In this document: positions 58,001 through 64,000 of the stretch, piece after piece
Position numbering within the stretch: position 1 is the stretch's first letter
Layout: the number at the start of each line of letters is the position of its first letter
Assembly: GCF_018918185.1 (NCBI RefSeq)
Contig: NZ_JAHLPZ010000001.1
Coordinates: 62,001 to 126,000, forward strand
Direction of reading: 5' to 3'
Length of the DNA stretch: 64,000 bases
Origin: Eubacterium sp. MSJ-21
GTDB taxonomy: Bacteria > Bacillota > Clostridia > Lachnospirales > Lachnospiraceae
Program-made: the position numbers and the translations under genes
The notes under the pieces: model-generated
Database searches by the model: none
What the model was told of the DNA's origin: nothing
Seen by the model: the letters and a program-made list of their open reading frames with translations, nothing else

Positions 58001-58216
58001 GTAGCTGGAAATAAAAAGACAATTCTTGTAACGGTCGCGGCGGCCTGGATGAAAACAGGGATAATTCCAGAGGGAGTTCTGGTTAATCTGGAAACAGGAA
58101 ATGGGTATAAGCTTGGGAACGGAAACTGGAAAGTAGCAGGAGACAGCACATCTTATAGCGGAGGAACAGAATTCTATGTGAAAAAAGATGGTTCCTATAC
58201 GTTTGGAAAGCAATAA
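55046..58216 (+). CDS. Large secreted surface protein with duplicated repeat module
   Basis: The 1056-aa protein has an N-terminal signal peptide (MEKRIRALKAIILVVVMIVE, cleavage probably near AET). Residues ~35-230 are Asn/Gly/Thr-rich and look like a beta-helical stalk. Then come two copies of a ~310-residue module, starting APAGLDGG (~366) and APAGLTGG (~679); each has a GTWYFRYKETD segment, a YTVR domain and a TLEGTKGEN-like GYYTS domain. The copies are joined by a charged linker (EPEKEPEKEK). There is no LPXTG, SLH or choline-binding motif, so how it attaches is unclear. GGGAGAGG precedes ATG 55046. Confidence 0.8.
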   Translation: MEKRIRALKAIILVVVMIVELFGVDAVRVVAETINVTGDTTISTEDNRDYAVTDCTLTVSSTGNITGTVCGSGGKIVNQGSISKIEGNIEVDNRAGATIQDLQSSVGITNAGHIISATYSSTSILKNNGTIDTLTVRNPGYPGSAATVNMNAGTIPSLNVMNDSGENPVINYAGGMITSLTAEGTNGANLVVSGNHEISQLKGTVNVSGSGMLTVLGTLQLEKSYIGEKLGVTKDTALTVKDGNTVQVNYKDHVYSISSATEQKITDLAGNTVSAVMDDAAAATMTVETPFTSETYMYGEQAVAVYLAKDDYYFPEDYQATVTGGSGTLDITRVNAKEIKLAYTFADEKKNIQISLPAANARGTQDAPAGLDGGVKKVTGVTEDMEYAVSETSDTWTQVTGITDSGTLAMEPGTWYFRYKETDEKKVSAATKVIVKGEGVASVEQGDVNYGTKPDPKAETSTNTEKTAVIEYKEASSDDTAYSQTVPTAVGNYTVRATFAETEAYGEAVATTDFSIKYLETPEPPYTLVGTKGENAYYTSEVTVIPADGYQISKTLDGTYQDTLVIKETMAASDIYLMKKSTGEKTGAVVLEAINIDTADPILNVTNGETYKVKSKELEITDANLSSVTINGAAQSVSGQSFKMNLEESSDAYVIIVKDKAGRSVEATIYVKRDAQIAPAGLTGGIEKVTGVTTAMEYAPNKDAADWTAVTGITDGGTITLAKGTWYFRYKETDTKQASPAVKVIVEEKQKEPEKEPEKEKLTGSGNVAAVDVYYGKTPYVQISSETNDTGKAVIVYKEKTKPDTAYTSEVPVQVGTYTVRVTLPENDTYKEVVVATEFKISYAPAPALAYTLEGTKGENGYYTSDVIIRPAQGYTIARTLNGTYEQMLRVEKNQPTSQIYLKNAVGEMTDAISIDAIKIKQGAPIVNLEHGKTYYGESQKLVIQDDYLSQVYVNGVLQKLDGTEFVLQLASNNGKKKYEITAVDVAGNKKTILVTVAAAWMKTGIIPEGVLVNLETGNGYKLGNGNWKVAGDSTSYSGGTEFYVKKDGSYTFGKQ

Positions 58217-58233
58217 GAATAATCGGCGGAAAT

Positions 58234-58944
58234 TTATTTTAACGGTTTTTTGTAGACAATGAAGTAAAGGTGTCGGACACCATCGGAAAATGTTCTGAGG
58301 TGTGAGGCGCCTTTTCTTTTGTCACAGCGAAAGTTGATAGGAAGTTCTTTGATCTTGTGCTTTCCATTTGCAAAACCAGCAATCATTTCTGTTGCAAATT
58401 CCATTCCGGTACACTGCAGATGCAGACTACGAATAGCATTTGTGGAAAAACCGCGTAGGCCACAATGAAAATCGTAAATAAATGTATGAAATCGTTTCCT
58501 GCCCAGATAAGAGAGCACAGGAATCCCCAGATATCGATGCAAAAAAGGCATGGCACGCATCTCCATTGTTCCGGAAAAACGATTGCCGATGACGAAATCA
58601 TATCCTTCCCGGAGGACATCGACAAACGGCTGCAGACCAGAAAAATCATAGCTGTAATCACAATCGCCCATAATAATGTATCTGCCTCTCGCAGCGTTGA
58701 TTCCGCCAGACAGGGCATTCCCGTAACCTTGTCTGGCAACAGAAATAACACGGGCTCCCATTTTTCTCGCAATTGCCGGAGAGTCATCCGTGCTTCCGTT
58801 ATCTGCAACCAGGATTTCTGCAGAAATATCTGCATCCGAAAGAAACGTCTGGATTTCCCGTATGCATAGAGGCAGTGTCCGACGCTCATTCAAGCAGGGC
58901 ATTAAAATTGTAAATTCCGGATCGAAATTAGATACTTGATTCAT
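58234..58944 (-). CDS. GT2 family glycosyltransferase, polyprenyl-phosphate-sugar synthase type
   Basis: The 236-aa product has the GT2 fold: TILMPCLNERRTLPLCIREI, the nucleotide-sugar Asp in LVADNGSTDDS, DxD-like MGDCDYSYDF, and the QGYGNALSGGINAARG region. The C-terminus (RCDKRKGASHLRTFSDGVRHLYFIV) matches dolichol-phosphate-mannose-synthase-like enzymes, without the C-terminal membrane helices. It would make lipid-linked sugar donors for surface glycans. ATG 58944 follows GGAGA. It is convergent with the surface-protein gene. Confidence 0.88.
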   Translation of the reverse strand: MNQVSNFDPEFTILMPCLNERRTLPLCIREIQTFLSDADISAEILVADNGSTDDSPAIARKMGARVISVARQGYGNALSGGINAARGRYIIMGDCDYSYDFSGLQPFVDVLREGYDFVIGNRFSGTMEMRAMPFLHRYLGIPVLSYLGRKRFHTFIYDFHCGLRGFSTNAIRSLHLQCTGMEFATEMIAGFANGKHKIKELPINFRCDKRKGASHLRTFSDGVRHLYFIVYKKPLK

Positions 58945-59083
58945 ATATTCTCCATATTTTTCATATTCTATGAGCAAAAATTATCATATACAATCAGAAA
59001 AGTCAAACAGCATAATAAAGAGCACGAAAAATGAACTTTAATTGATAAAATCAATTAAAAATATAAATTAAGATGAGTTGCAA

Positions 59084-59112
59084 TTGACATATATTTGGTG
59101 TTTTGTTAAAAT
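59084..59112 (+). promoter_or_regulatory. Promoter of the FecR-cyclase signalling operon
   Basis: TTGACA (59084-59089), 17 bp, TAAAAT (59107-59112). It shares a ~30-bp similarity with the surface-protein promoter at 54969-54998. Confidence 0.6.
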
Positions 59113-59169
59113 TTTATCAGTTAATTTATGTTTTTTTCACTTATTTTAAGTAGAATGTGGGAGAAGAGG

Positions 59170-60090
59170 ATGGAGAAAAAGAAAAGCAGACGTTGGCTTA
59201 TAATTGCTGTTGCAATCCTGGTGATCGCAGCGGCTGTTGCAATTATATTGCTGATTACAAAGAAGAAGGATTCTTATCGTGTGATTAAGATTTATGAGGT
59301 CGAAGGAGCCGCATTTGTACAGCGGGATGGCGTGGATGATCTCGAACCATATGCAAACATGCTTCTGAAATCAGGCGATACCGTACGTGTGGATGCAGGG
59401 AGCATGACACTCAAGCTGGATGAAGATAAGTACGTATATGTGGAAGAAAATACGGAATTTAAGCTGATTGCACAAGGAACGGATGAAAACAGTAAGACAG
59501 CCATCGAACTTACGAAGGGAGCAATCACGAATGAAATCCAGAATAAGCTTAGTACAGAATCTTCGTACGAGGTGAATACACCGAATGCGACGATGGCGGT
59601 GCGGGGAACCGTATTCCGGGTAGAGGTGACGTATGATGAAGCAGGTGTCTGCTATACAAAGGTTTCTACGTTGGAAGGGAAAGTGGCTTCCCGGCTTGTA
59701 TATGCGGATGGTTCGGTCAGCGAACAGGAAGTGCTGATTGAACATGGATACGAGGTGATCATCTATCAGGATGATAAGAACACGGATTATATGGGAGATG
59801 TGGAACCGATTGATTTTTCTAAGTTACCGCAGGCAGTCAGTGAGCGGTTTGGCGCGTTAATCGAAGAATTAAAGGAAGAACTGGGGTTGAAAGAAGAAAC
59901 AACCGAAACAACGAATCAGAAGAGCGAATATACGGTAACCTTTTTATATAACGGTGCAGTGTTCGGAACCCAGACCGTGAAGGCGGGCGCCTGTGCACAG
60001 GAACCATCTCTTATGCCGGAGGCAGGCGGAAGCTGGGATTATGACTTCTCAAAGCCTGTGATGGAAGATATTACAATCGAGTGGAAATAA
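59170..60090 (+). CDS. Membrane-anchored FecR-domain protein
   Basis: The 306-aa protein has a cytoplasmic MEKKKSRR start, one membrane helix (about 9-30), then an extracytoplasmic FecR domain: GAAFVQRDGVDDLEPYANMLLKSGDTVRVDAGSMTLKLDE, and VNTPNATMAVRGTVFRVEV. A C-terminal ~45-residue beta domain (YTVTFLYNGAVFGTQTVKAG) resembles a bacterial-repeat/InlB-like unit. GAAGAGG precedes ATG 59170; an in-frame ATG 59155 is also possible. It heads the operon and is the likely external sensor or anchor of the signalling system. Confidence 0.85.
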   Translation: MEKKKSRRWLIIAVAILVIAAAVAIILLITKKKDSYRVIKIYEVEGAAFVQRDGVDDLEPYANMLLKSGDTVRVDAGSMTLKLDEDKYVYVEENTEFKLIAQGTDENSKTAIELTKGAITNEIQNKLSTESSYEVNTPNATMAVRGTVFRVEVTYDEAGVCYTKVSTLEGKVASRLVYADGSVSEQEVLIEHGYEVIIYQDDKNTDYMGDVEPIDFSKLPQAVSERFGALIEELKEELGLKEETTETTNQKSEYTVTFLYNGAVFGTQTVKAGACAQEPSLMPEAGGSWDYDFSKPVMEDITIEWK

Positions 60091-60105
60091 TACAGGGGGA
60101 TACAC

Positions 60106-61284
60106 ATGGATATTGAACGGTTAAAAAAGGTTACAACGATACAGGAATTTTTCCAGATCACAAACAAGGGAACCATCAGCGATGGCACGAAGGCATTTTT
60201 GGAAGCGATGAAGGAGGTACGGATTCCTTCCGGGCAGGATATTGTGACATATGGGCAGGAAAGCGATGATGGAATGTATATCATATTAGAAGGAATTGCG
60301 GATGTGTACAGTTCATCGAATGCTCTGATCAATACACTCTCGGTCGGAGATTTCATCGGGGAACTTGGGCTGATAAACGATGATATCCGTGCAGCGACTG
60401 TGCGTGCACGCGGAGAAGTTGTCTGTGCCAATATCTCCAAAAAGCTGTTTGACGAAATCGCATTTGAGAATCGTAAGGTCTATGGCACATTTATGAATAT
60501 GTTATACACCAAAACAACAAAGCTTGTTTCCGAACGTGAGCGTATCAAATCAGAACTTGCGATTGCCACGCAGATACAGACCGGATGTCTGGAGAATGAT
60601 TTTTCATGCTTTAACCGGTTAGAAGATGTAAAGCTGACGGCCAGAATGCGTCCGGCGAAAGAAGTGGGTGGAGATTTCTATGATATGTTTATGATTGATG
60701 AGACACATATGTGTTTTCTGATTGCGGATGTATCGGGGAAGGGCGTTCCGGCAGCTATGTTCATGAGTATGGCGAAGACCCATATCAAGAACTATGCCAC
60801 ACTGGGACTTCCGCTTGCGGAGGTCGCAAGCCGGGCCAATAACCAGTTGTGTTATAAGAATGAGGCAATGATGTTTGTAACCGCGTTTATCTGTGTGCTG
60901 GATCTTGAAACAAACCGGGTTACATTTATCAATGCAGGACATAATCTTCCGTTTGTACAGAAGGCAGATGGGGAGTTCCAGATGATAACGGCGAAGGCGA
61001 ATATGGTGCTTGGAATGATGGAGGATGTTCCATACCGGGAGCAGTATCTGGAGCTTTCAAAGGGGGATTGCATTTATCTGTATACGGATGGTGTGACAGA
61101 GGCATTAAACCCGAAACAGGAGCTGCTTGGAGACGCAAACCTTACAAGCATGTTAAACCGTCACAGAGAAATGGCCGGTGATGCAGATGCATTTGTCGAT
61201 GCCATGTATGACGAAGTAGATGCATTTGCGGACGGGGAGATGCAGGCGGACGATATTACGATGGTGTATTTAAGCAGGAAATAA
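60106..61284 (+). CDS. SpoIIE/RsbU-type PP2C phosphatase with N-terminal cNMP-binding domain
   Basis: The 392-aa product has a cyclic-nucleotide-binding domain (about 20-140). Its phosphate-binding cassette GDFIGELGLINDDIRAATVRA keeps the Glu and Arg that bind cyclic nucleotides. A short coiled coil leads to a SpoIIE phosphatase (about 170-392) with GGDFYDMF, IADVSGKGVPAAMFMS, YTDGVTEALNP and DDITMVYL, all metal ligands present. Such phosphatases dephosphorylate anti-anti-sigma factors. The domain order suggests activation by cAMP made by the next gene. GGGGG precedes ATG 60106. Confidence 0.92.
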   Translation: MDIERLKKVTTIQEFFQITNKGTISDGTKAFLEAMKEVRIPSGQDIVTYGQESDDGMYIILEGIADVYSSSNALINTLSVGDFIGELGLINDDIRAATVRARGEVVCANISKKLFDEIAFENRKVYGTFMNMLYTKTTKLVSERERIKSELAIATQIQTGCLENDFSCFNRLEDVKLTARMRPAKEVGGDFYDMFMIDETHMCFLIADVSGKGVPAAMFMSMAKTHIKNYATLGLPLAEVASRANNQLCYKNEAMMFVTAFICVLDLETNRVTFINAGHNLPFVQKADGEFQMITAKANMVLGMMEDVPYREQYLELSKGDCIYLYTDGVTEALNPKQELLGDANLTSMLNRHREMAGDADAFVDAMYDEVDAFADGEMQADDITMVYLSRK

Positions 61285-61305
61285 GAAAGTACATAAGAGG
61301 GGTTT

Positions 61306-63102
61306 ATGAAGAGTATTATTCGGGATTTATTGGAAGCGGTGATTGTGTGGCTGCTTGTGCTTCTGATGACAATTAGCAATTTGATTTCACCACTTGATTA
61401 TATTGTGAAAGATGCACTATACCAGAGACCGCGGGGCGTGTCAGGAGATATCAAGATCATCGGAATCGACGAGCGCACCTTAGAGGAGCTTGGACCGATC
61501 GGAACATGGTCCAGACAGTACTATGCAGATTTGCTGGAAATATTGAATGCAGACGAAGCTTCAAGGCCGGCAGTTGTCGGATTCGATATCATTTTCTCCG
61601 GAAATGTAGATGAAGCAGGGGATGAAGCGTTTGTAAATGCAGCAAAAAAGAGTGGAAATGTAGTTGTGGCATCCCAGCTGATCTACAAGGAAAAGCCTGA
61701 GTTTGATGCAGATGGTGTGAAGTATTATCCGATCGATACGATTATCTATCCATACGAAGCACTCCGGGCGGAAGTGACATGCGCTTATACAAATGTATCG
61801 CAAGATTCGGATCGTACAGTCCGGCGTGTATTGATGAAAGAAAGCTATGCAGGACAGGAACAGACGATGTTCCCACAGGCAATCTATGAGCGTTACTGTG
61901 AGAAGACAGGACAGACAATCAATACAATTGCATCGGACAAGACCGGACGTACCTTGATTAATTATTCCGGCAAGCCGGGTGATTATGAGTGTATCTCTCT
62001 TGTAGATGTGTTACAGGGAAAGATTGATACCCGCGTATTCAAAGACAGCATTGTTTTAGTCGGTGCATATGCGGCAGGTATGCAGGATAACTTCAACGTG
62101 CCAAACGGTGGCAATCAGCAGATGTACGGAGTAGAAATCCATGCGAATATCCTGCAGGCATTTATGCAGAACCGGTTTTCCGTGAATGGAAATCCGTTCT
62201 TATTCGGTTTGTTGACCGGGTTTGTCTGTGCGATTCTGCATTTTATGTTCAAGCGGACGAAGATCTGGCTGTCAACAATATTGCTGATTGCAGGGGTGGC
62301 AGCAAACCTGATTGCAGGTGTAATACTTAATAACAATGGAATTGCCATCAGTCTGATTTATGCACCGCTTGTGCTGATTGTCTCCTACATATATTGCCTG
62401 GCAATCGGTTATATTCTGGAGAAGCTGAAGCAGAAGAGGGTATTAAAAGCATTCAAGAAATATGTCGCACCGGAGATTGTGGATGAAATCTCGAAGAAAG
62501 GGGATTTTCATATCAAGCTTGGCGGTGAGAACCGGGATATTGCAGTACTGTTTGTGGACATCCGGGGATTTACAACGATGTCGGAGGTGTTGGAACCGGA
62601 GCAGGTTGTTGAGATCCTGAACAGTTATCTGGCACTTACGACAGAAGCTATCTTCAAAAACAAGGGTACGCTCGATAAGTTTGTCGGCGATGCAACGATG
62701 GCGGTGTTTAATTCTCCGTTTGATCTGGATGACTATGAGTTCCGTGCAGTATGCGCGGCATGGGATATCGTACAGGGTGGAATTGCATTAGAGGGAGAGT
62801 TAATGGAACGATTTGGCAGAAGTGTCGGATTTGGAGTCGGCGTCAATTGCGGTCCTGCAGTTGTTGGAAATATCGGCTGTGATTTCCGTATGGATTTTAC
62901 GGCAATCGGAGATACCGTAAATACAGCAGCGCGGTTAGAAGCGAACGCGAAGAAAGGGCAGGTCCTGATCAGCGATGTTCTGTATGAGAGAGTGAAAGAA
63001 CGTGTGGAAGTGGAAGAAGTCGGAGCGATTCCTTTGAAGGGCAAGTCGAACGAAGTATTTGTCTATGCAGTAACCGGTATAAAGGGGGAGCGTGCAACAT
63101 GA
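61306..63102 (+). CDS. CHASE2-domain class III adenylate cyclase
   Basis: The 598-aa product has an N-terminal membrane helix, an extracytoplasmic CHASE2 domain (about 40-300: IKIIGIDERTLEELGPIGTWSRQ, VVGFDIIFSG, LVGAYAAG), three C-terminal membrane helices (about 305-380) and a cytoplasmic cyclase (about 405-590). Metal ligands Asp418 (LFVDIRGFTTMSE) and Asp462 (FVGDATMAVF) are present, with NTAARLEA as the transition-state Asn/Arg. DKFVGDA and DFTAIGD fit ATP rather than GTP use. It would make cAMP in response to an outside ligand. ATG 61306. Confidence 0.93.
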   Translation: MKSIIRDLLEAVIVWLLVLLMTISNLISPLDYIVKDALYQRPRGVSGDIKIIGIDERTLEELGPIGTWSRQYYADLLEILNADEASRPAVVGFDIIFSGNVDEAGDEAFVNAAKKSGNVVVASQLIYKEKPEFDADGVKYYPIDTIIYPYEALRAEVTCAYTNVSQDSDRTVRRVLMKESYAGQEQTMFPQAIYERYCEKTGQTINTIASDKTGRTLINYSGKPGDYECISLVDVLQGKIDTRVFKDSIVLVGAYAAGMQDNFNVPNGGNQQMYGVEIHANILQAFMQNRFSVNGNPFLFGLLTGFVCAILHFMFKRTKIWLSTILLIAGVAANLIAGVILNNNGIAISLIYAPLVLIVSYIYCLAIGYILEKLKQKRVLKAFKKYVAPEIVDEISKKGDFHIKLGGENRDIAVLFVDIRGFTTMSEVLEPEQVVEILNSYLALTTEAIFKNKGTLDKFVGDATMAVFNSPFDLDDYEFRAVCAAWDIVQGGIALEGELMERFGRSVGFGVGVNCGPAVVGNIGCDFRMDFTAIGDTVNTAARLEANAKKGQVLISDVLYERVKERVEVEEVGAIPLKGKSNEVFVYAVTGIKGERAT

Positions 63103-63878
63103 GATGTAAGAAAATACTGATCATCCCGGATCGAGCGGAGCTTTCTTCGTATACAAAGCTCGCAGACCGGATGGATCTTGGATTTGAATACAATGATTTT
63201 TTTATCCCGAAGCTGCTGGATGATACAGAACAACTGGACACAGTGATAGCAGGGTATGAACAGATGTCCGGAATGCCCGGTTATTGTACCTTGCATGGAG
63301 CTTTCCTGGATGTGACGGTGTTTTCCGATGATTCGCTGATTGCACGGGCATCGGACTATCGCGTGGAACAGAGTCTGACGATAGCGAAGCGCCTTGGTGC
63401 AAAGGGTGTTGTATTTCATACGAATTATATTGCTAATTTTAAGACAGACAGTTATCGGGACAGTTTTGTGAAGAAGAATGCCGCATATTGGAGTGAGAAG
63501 CTGTTAAAATATCCGGACATACAGATTTACATGGAAAATATGTTTGATGATACACCGGAACTGCTTGCGGGACTTGCAGAGGAACTAAAAGGATATAAGA
63601 ATTTCGGTGTCTGCTTTGATTATGCCCATGCCCATGTGTTTGGAAATCCGGATGAGATTGGATTGTGGGTGCGGACATTGGCACCATATGTAAAGCATCT
63701 TCATATCAACGACAACGATTTCAGACAGGACCTGCATCTGGCTGTGGGAGATGGGAAGATCGACTGGAAGCTGTTTAAGAATTATTATGAAAACTATTTT
63801 CCGGATGCAACCGTATTAATTGAGGTAAACAGCATGGAAAAGATCCGGAAATCACTGGATTTTCTGGAAAGTCTGTGA
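63099..63878 (+). CDS. Sugar phosphate isomerase/epimerase-like TIM-barrel protein
   Basis: The 259-aa product fits the AP_endonuc_2 TIM-barrel family: LHGAFLDVT, VFHTNYIANF, IYMENMFDD (metal-binding Glu), FDYAHAHVFG (Asp/His) and LHINDNDF, ending LIEVNSM. Members include xylose isomerase-like enzymes and endonuclease IV. The substrate is unknown. Its ATG overlaps the cyclase stop (ATGA), so expression is coupled. Its presence inside a signalling operon is unusual and may mark the physiological trigger or output. Confidence 0.8.
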   Translation: MRCKKILIIPDRAELSSYTKLADRMDLGFEYNDFFIPKLLDDTEQLDTVIAGYEQMSGMPGYCTLHGAFLDVTVFSDDSLIARASDYRVEQSLTIAKRLGAKGVVFHTNYIANFKTDSYRDSFVKKNAAYWSEKLLKYPDIQIYMENMFDDTPELLAGLAEELKGYKNFGVCFDYAHAHVFGNPDEIGLWVRTLAPYVKHLHINDNDFRQDLHLAVGDGKIDWKLFKNYYENYFPDATVLIEVNSMEKIRKSLDFLESL

Positions 63879-63893
63879 TGGAGGGCGTGGCGA

Positions 63894-64000
63894 TTGGAAA
63901 ATAAAAAGATAATTACAGTAGAAGCGTCAATGGAAAATCTGGATAAGGTCACTTCGTTTGTCGAAGCGTTCCTGGATGATTATGCGTGTCCGATGAAGAT
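63894..64000 (+). CDS. RsbW-like anti-sigma/ATP-binding protein (3' truncated by window)
   Basis: The frame from TTG 63894 (GGAGGG 8 nt upstream) reads ENKKIITVEASMENLDKV and TSFVEAFLDDYACPMK up to the window edge. This matches the start of RsbW/SpoIIAB-type kinases and related HATPase_c_2 proteins (first strand, then the helix after LDKV). Only ~35 residues are visible, so the ATP-binding motifs lie outside the window. It would be the partner-switching target of the SpoIIE phosphatase pathway. Confidence 0.7.
   Translation, partial: MENKKIITVEASMENLDKVTSFVEAFLDDYACPMK

Noticed and set aside
1-64000. tRNA and rRNA genes
   Set aside because: I found no cloverleaf with a conserved T-loop and no rRNA-like stretch in the intergenic regions.

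Overview
The window reads as low-GC Gram-positive chromosome, most likely from a gut Lachnospiraceae (class Clostridia). The basis is full-length RpoB and RpoC with acidic C-terminal tails, an L10-leader attenuator before rplJ-rplL, a str-type cluster (rpsL-rpsG-fusA-tuf), strong Shine-Dalgarno sites with frequent TTG/GTG starts, and several families I associate with Lachnospiraceae (DUF6033, DUF6061 and DUF6070 types, assigned from memory). The genus cannot be fixed from the sequence alone.

Layout. 1-7083: end of an AzgA-like purine permease, clpB, a long gene-free stretch of repeats and a ~306-bp foldback, a cytoplasmic GH13 amylase and an Amidase_3/SPOR protein. 7228-21187: core information-processing block: L10 leader, rplJ, rplL, rpoB, rpoC, rpsL, rpsG, fusA and tuf, each unit with a recognisable promoter and terminator. 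21185-32904: an accessory, visibly more AT-rich island beginning exactly in the tuf terminator. It holds a broken tyrosine recombinase, a broken MobV-type relaxase, a MarR/flavoenzyme cassette, an XRE regulator in front of an AAA ATPase plus subtilisin-like protease pair (IetAS-type defence), a small unknown gene coupled to an HD (SAMHD1/dGTPase-like) hydrolase, a DUF6061 gene and a cluster of hairpins. 32990-41185: TetR with oleate hydratase, a DUF6892/DUF7738-like protein, an AlbA_2/Schlafen-type ATP-binding regulator, and a three-gene coiled-coil locus containing DUF6033.

41195-54836: regulatory and stress modules: divergent AraC/MATE; an OmpR-type two-component system followed by an acyltransferase whose promoter carries 11-bp-phased direct repeats; a BlaI/BlaR1 pair facing a large duplicated lipoprotein that carries the same operator, with no beta-lactamase in view; a GNAT acetyltransferase; a HipBA toxin-antitoxin with three operator copies; and a frameshifted small gene.

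54969-64000: a cell-surface and signalling region. A 1056-aa secreted protein with a duplicated module and a convergent GT2 glycosyltransferase come first. Then comes an operon of a membrane-anchored FecR-domain protein, a cNMP-binding/SpoIIE phosphatase, a CHASE2/adenylate cyclase, a sugar-phosphate-isomerase-like protein and the start of an RsbW-like anti-sigma kinase. This looks like a complete cyclic-nucleotide-gated partner-switching circuit. The promoter of the surface-protein gene resembles that of the operon, which suggests co-regulation. This circuit, the HD two-gene unit and the BlaRI-controlled lipoprotein are the least conventional systems here.
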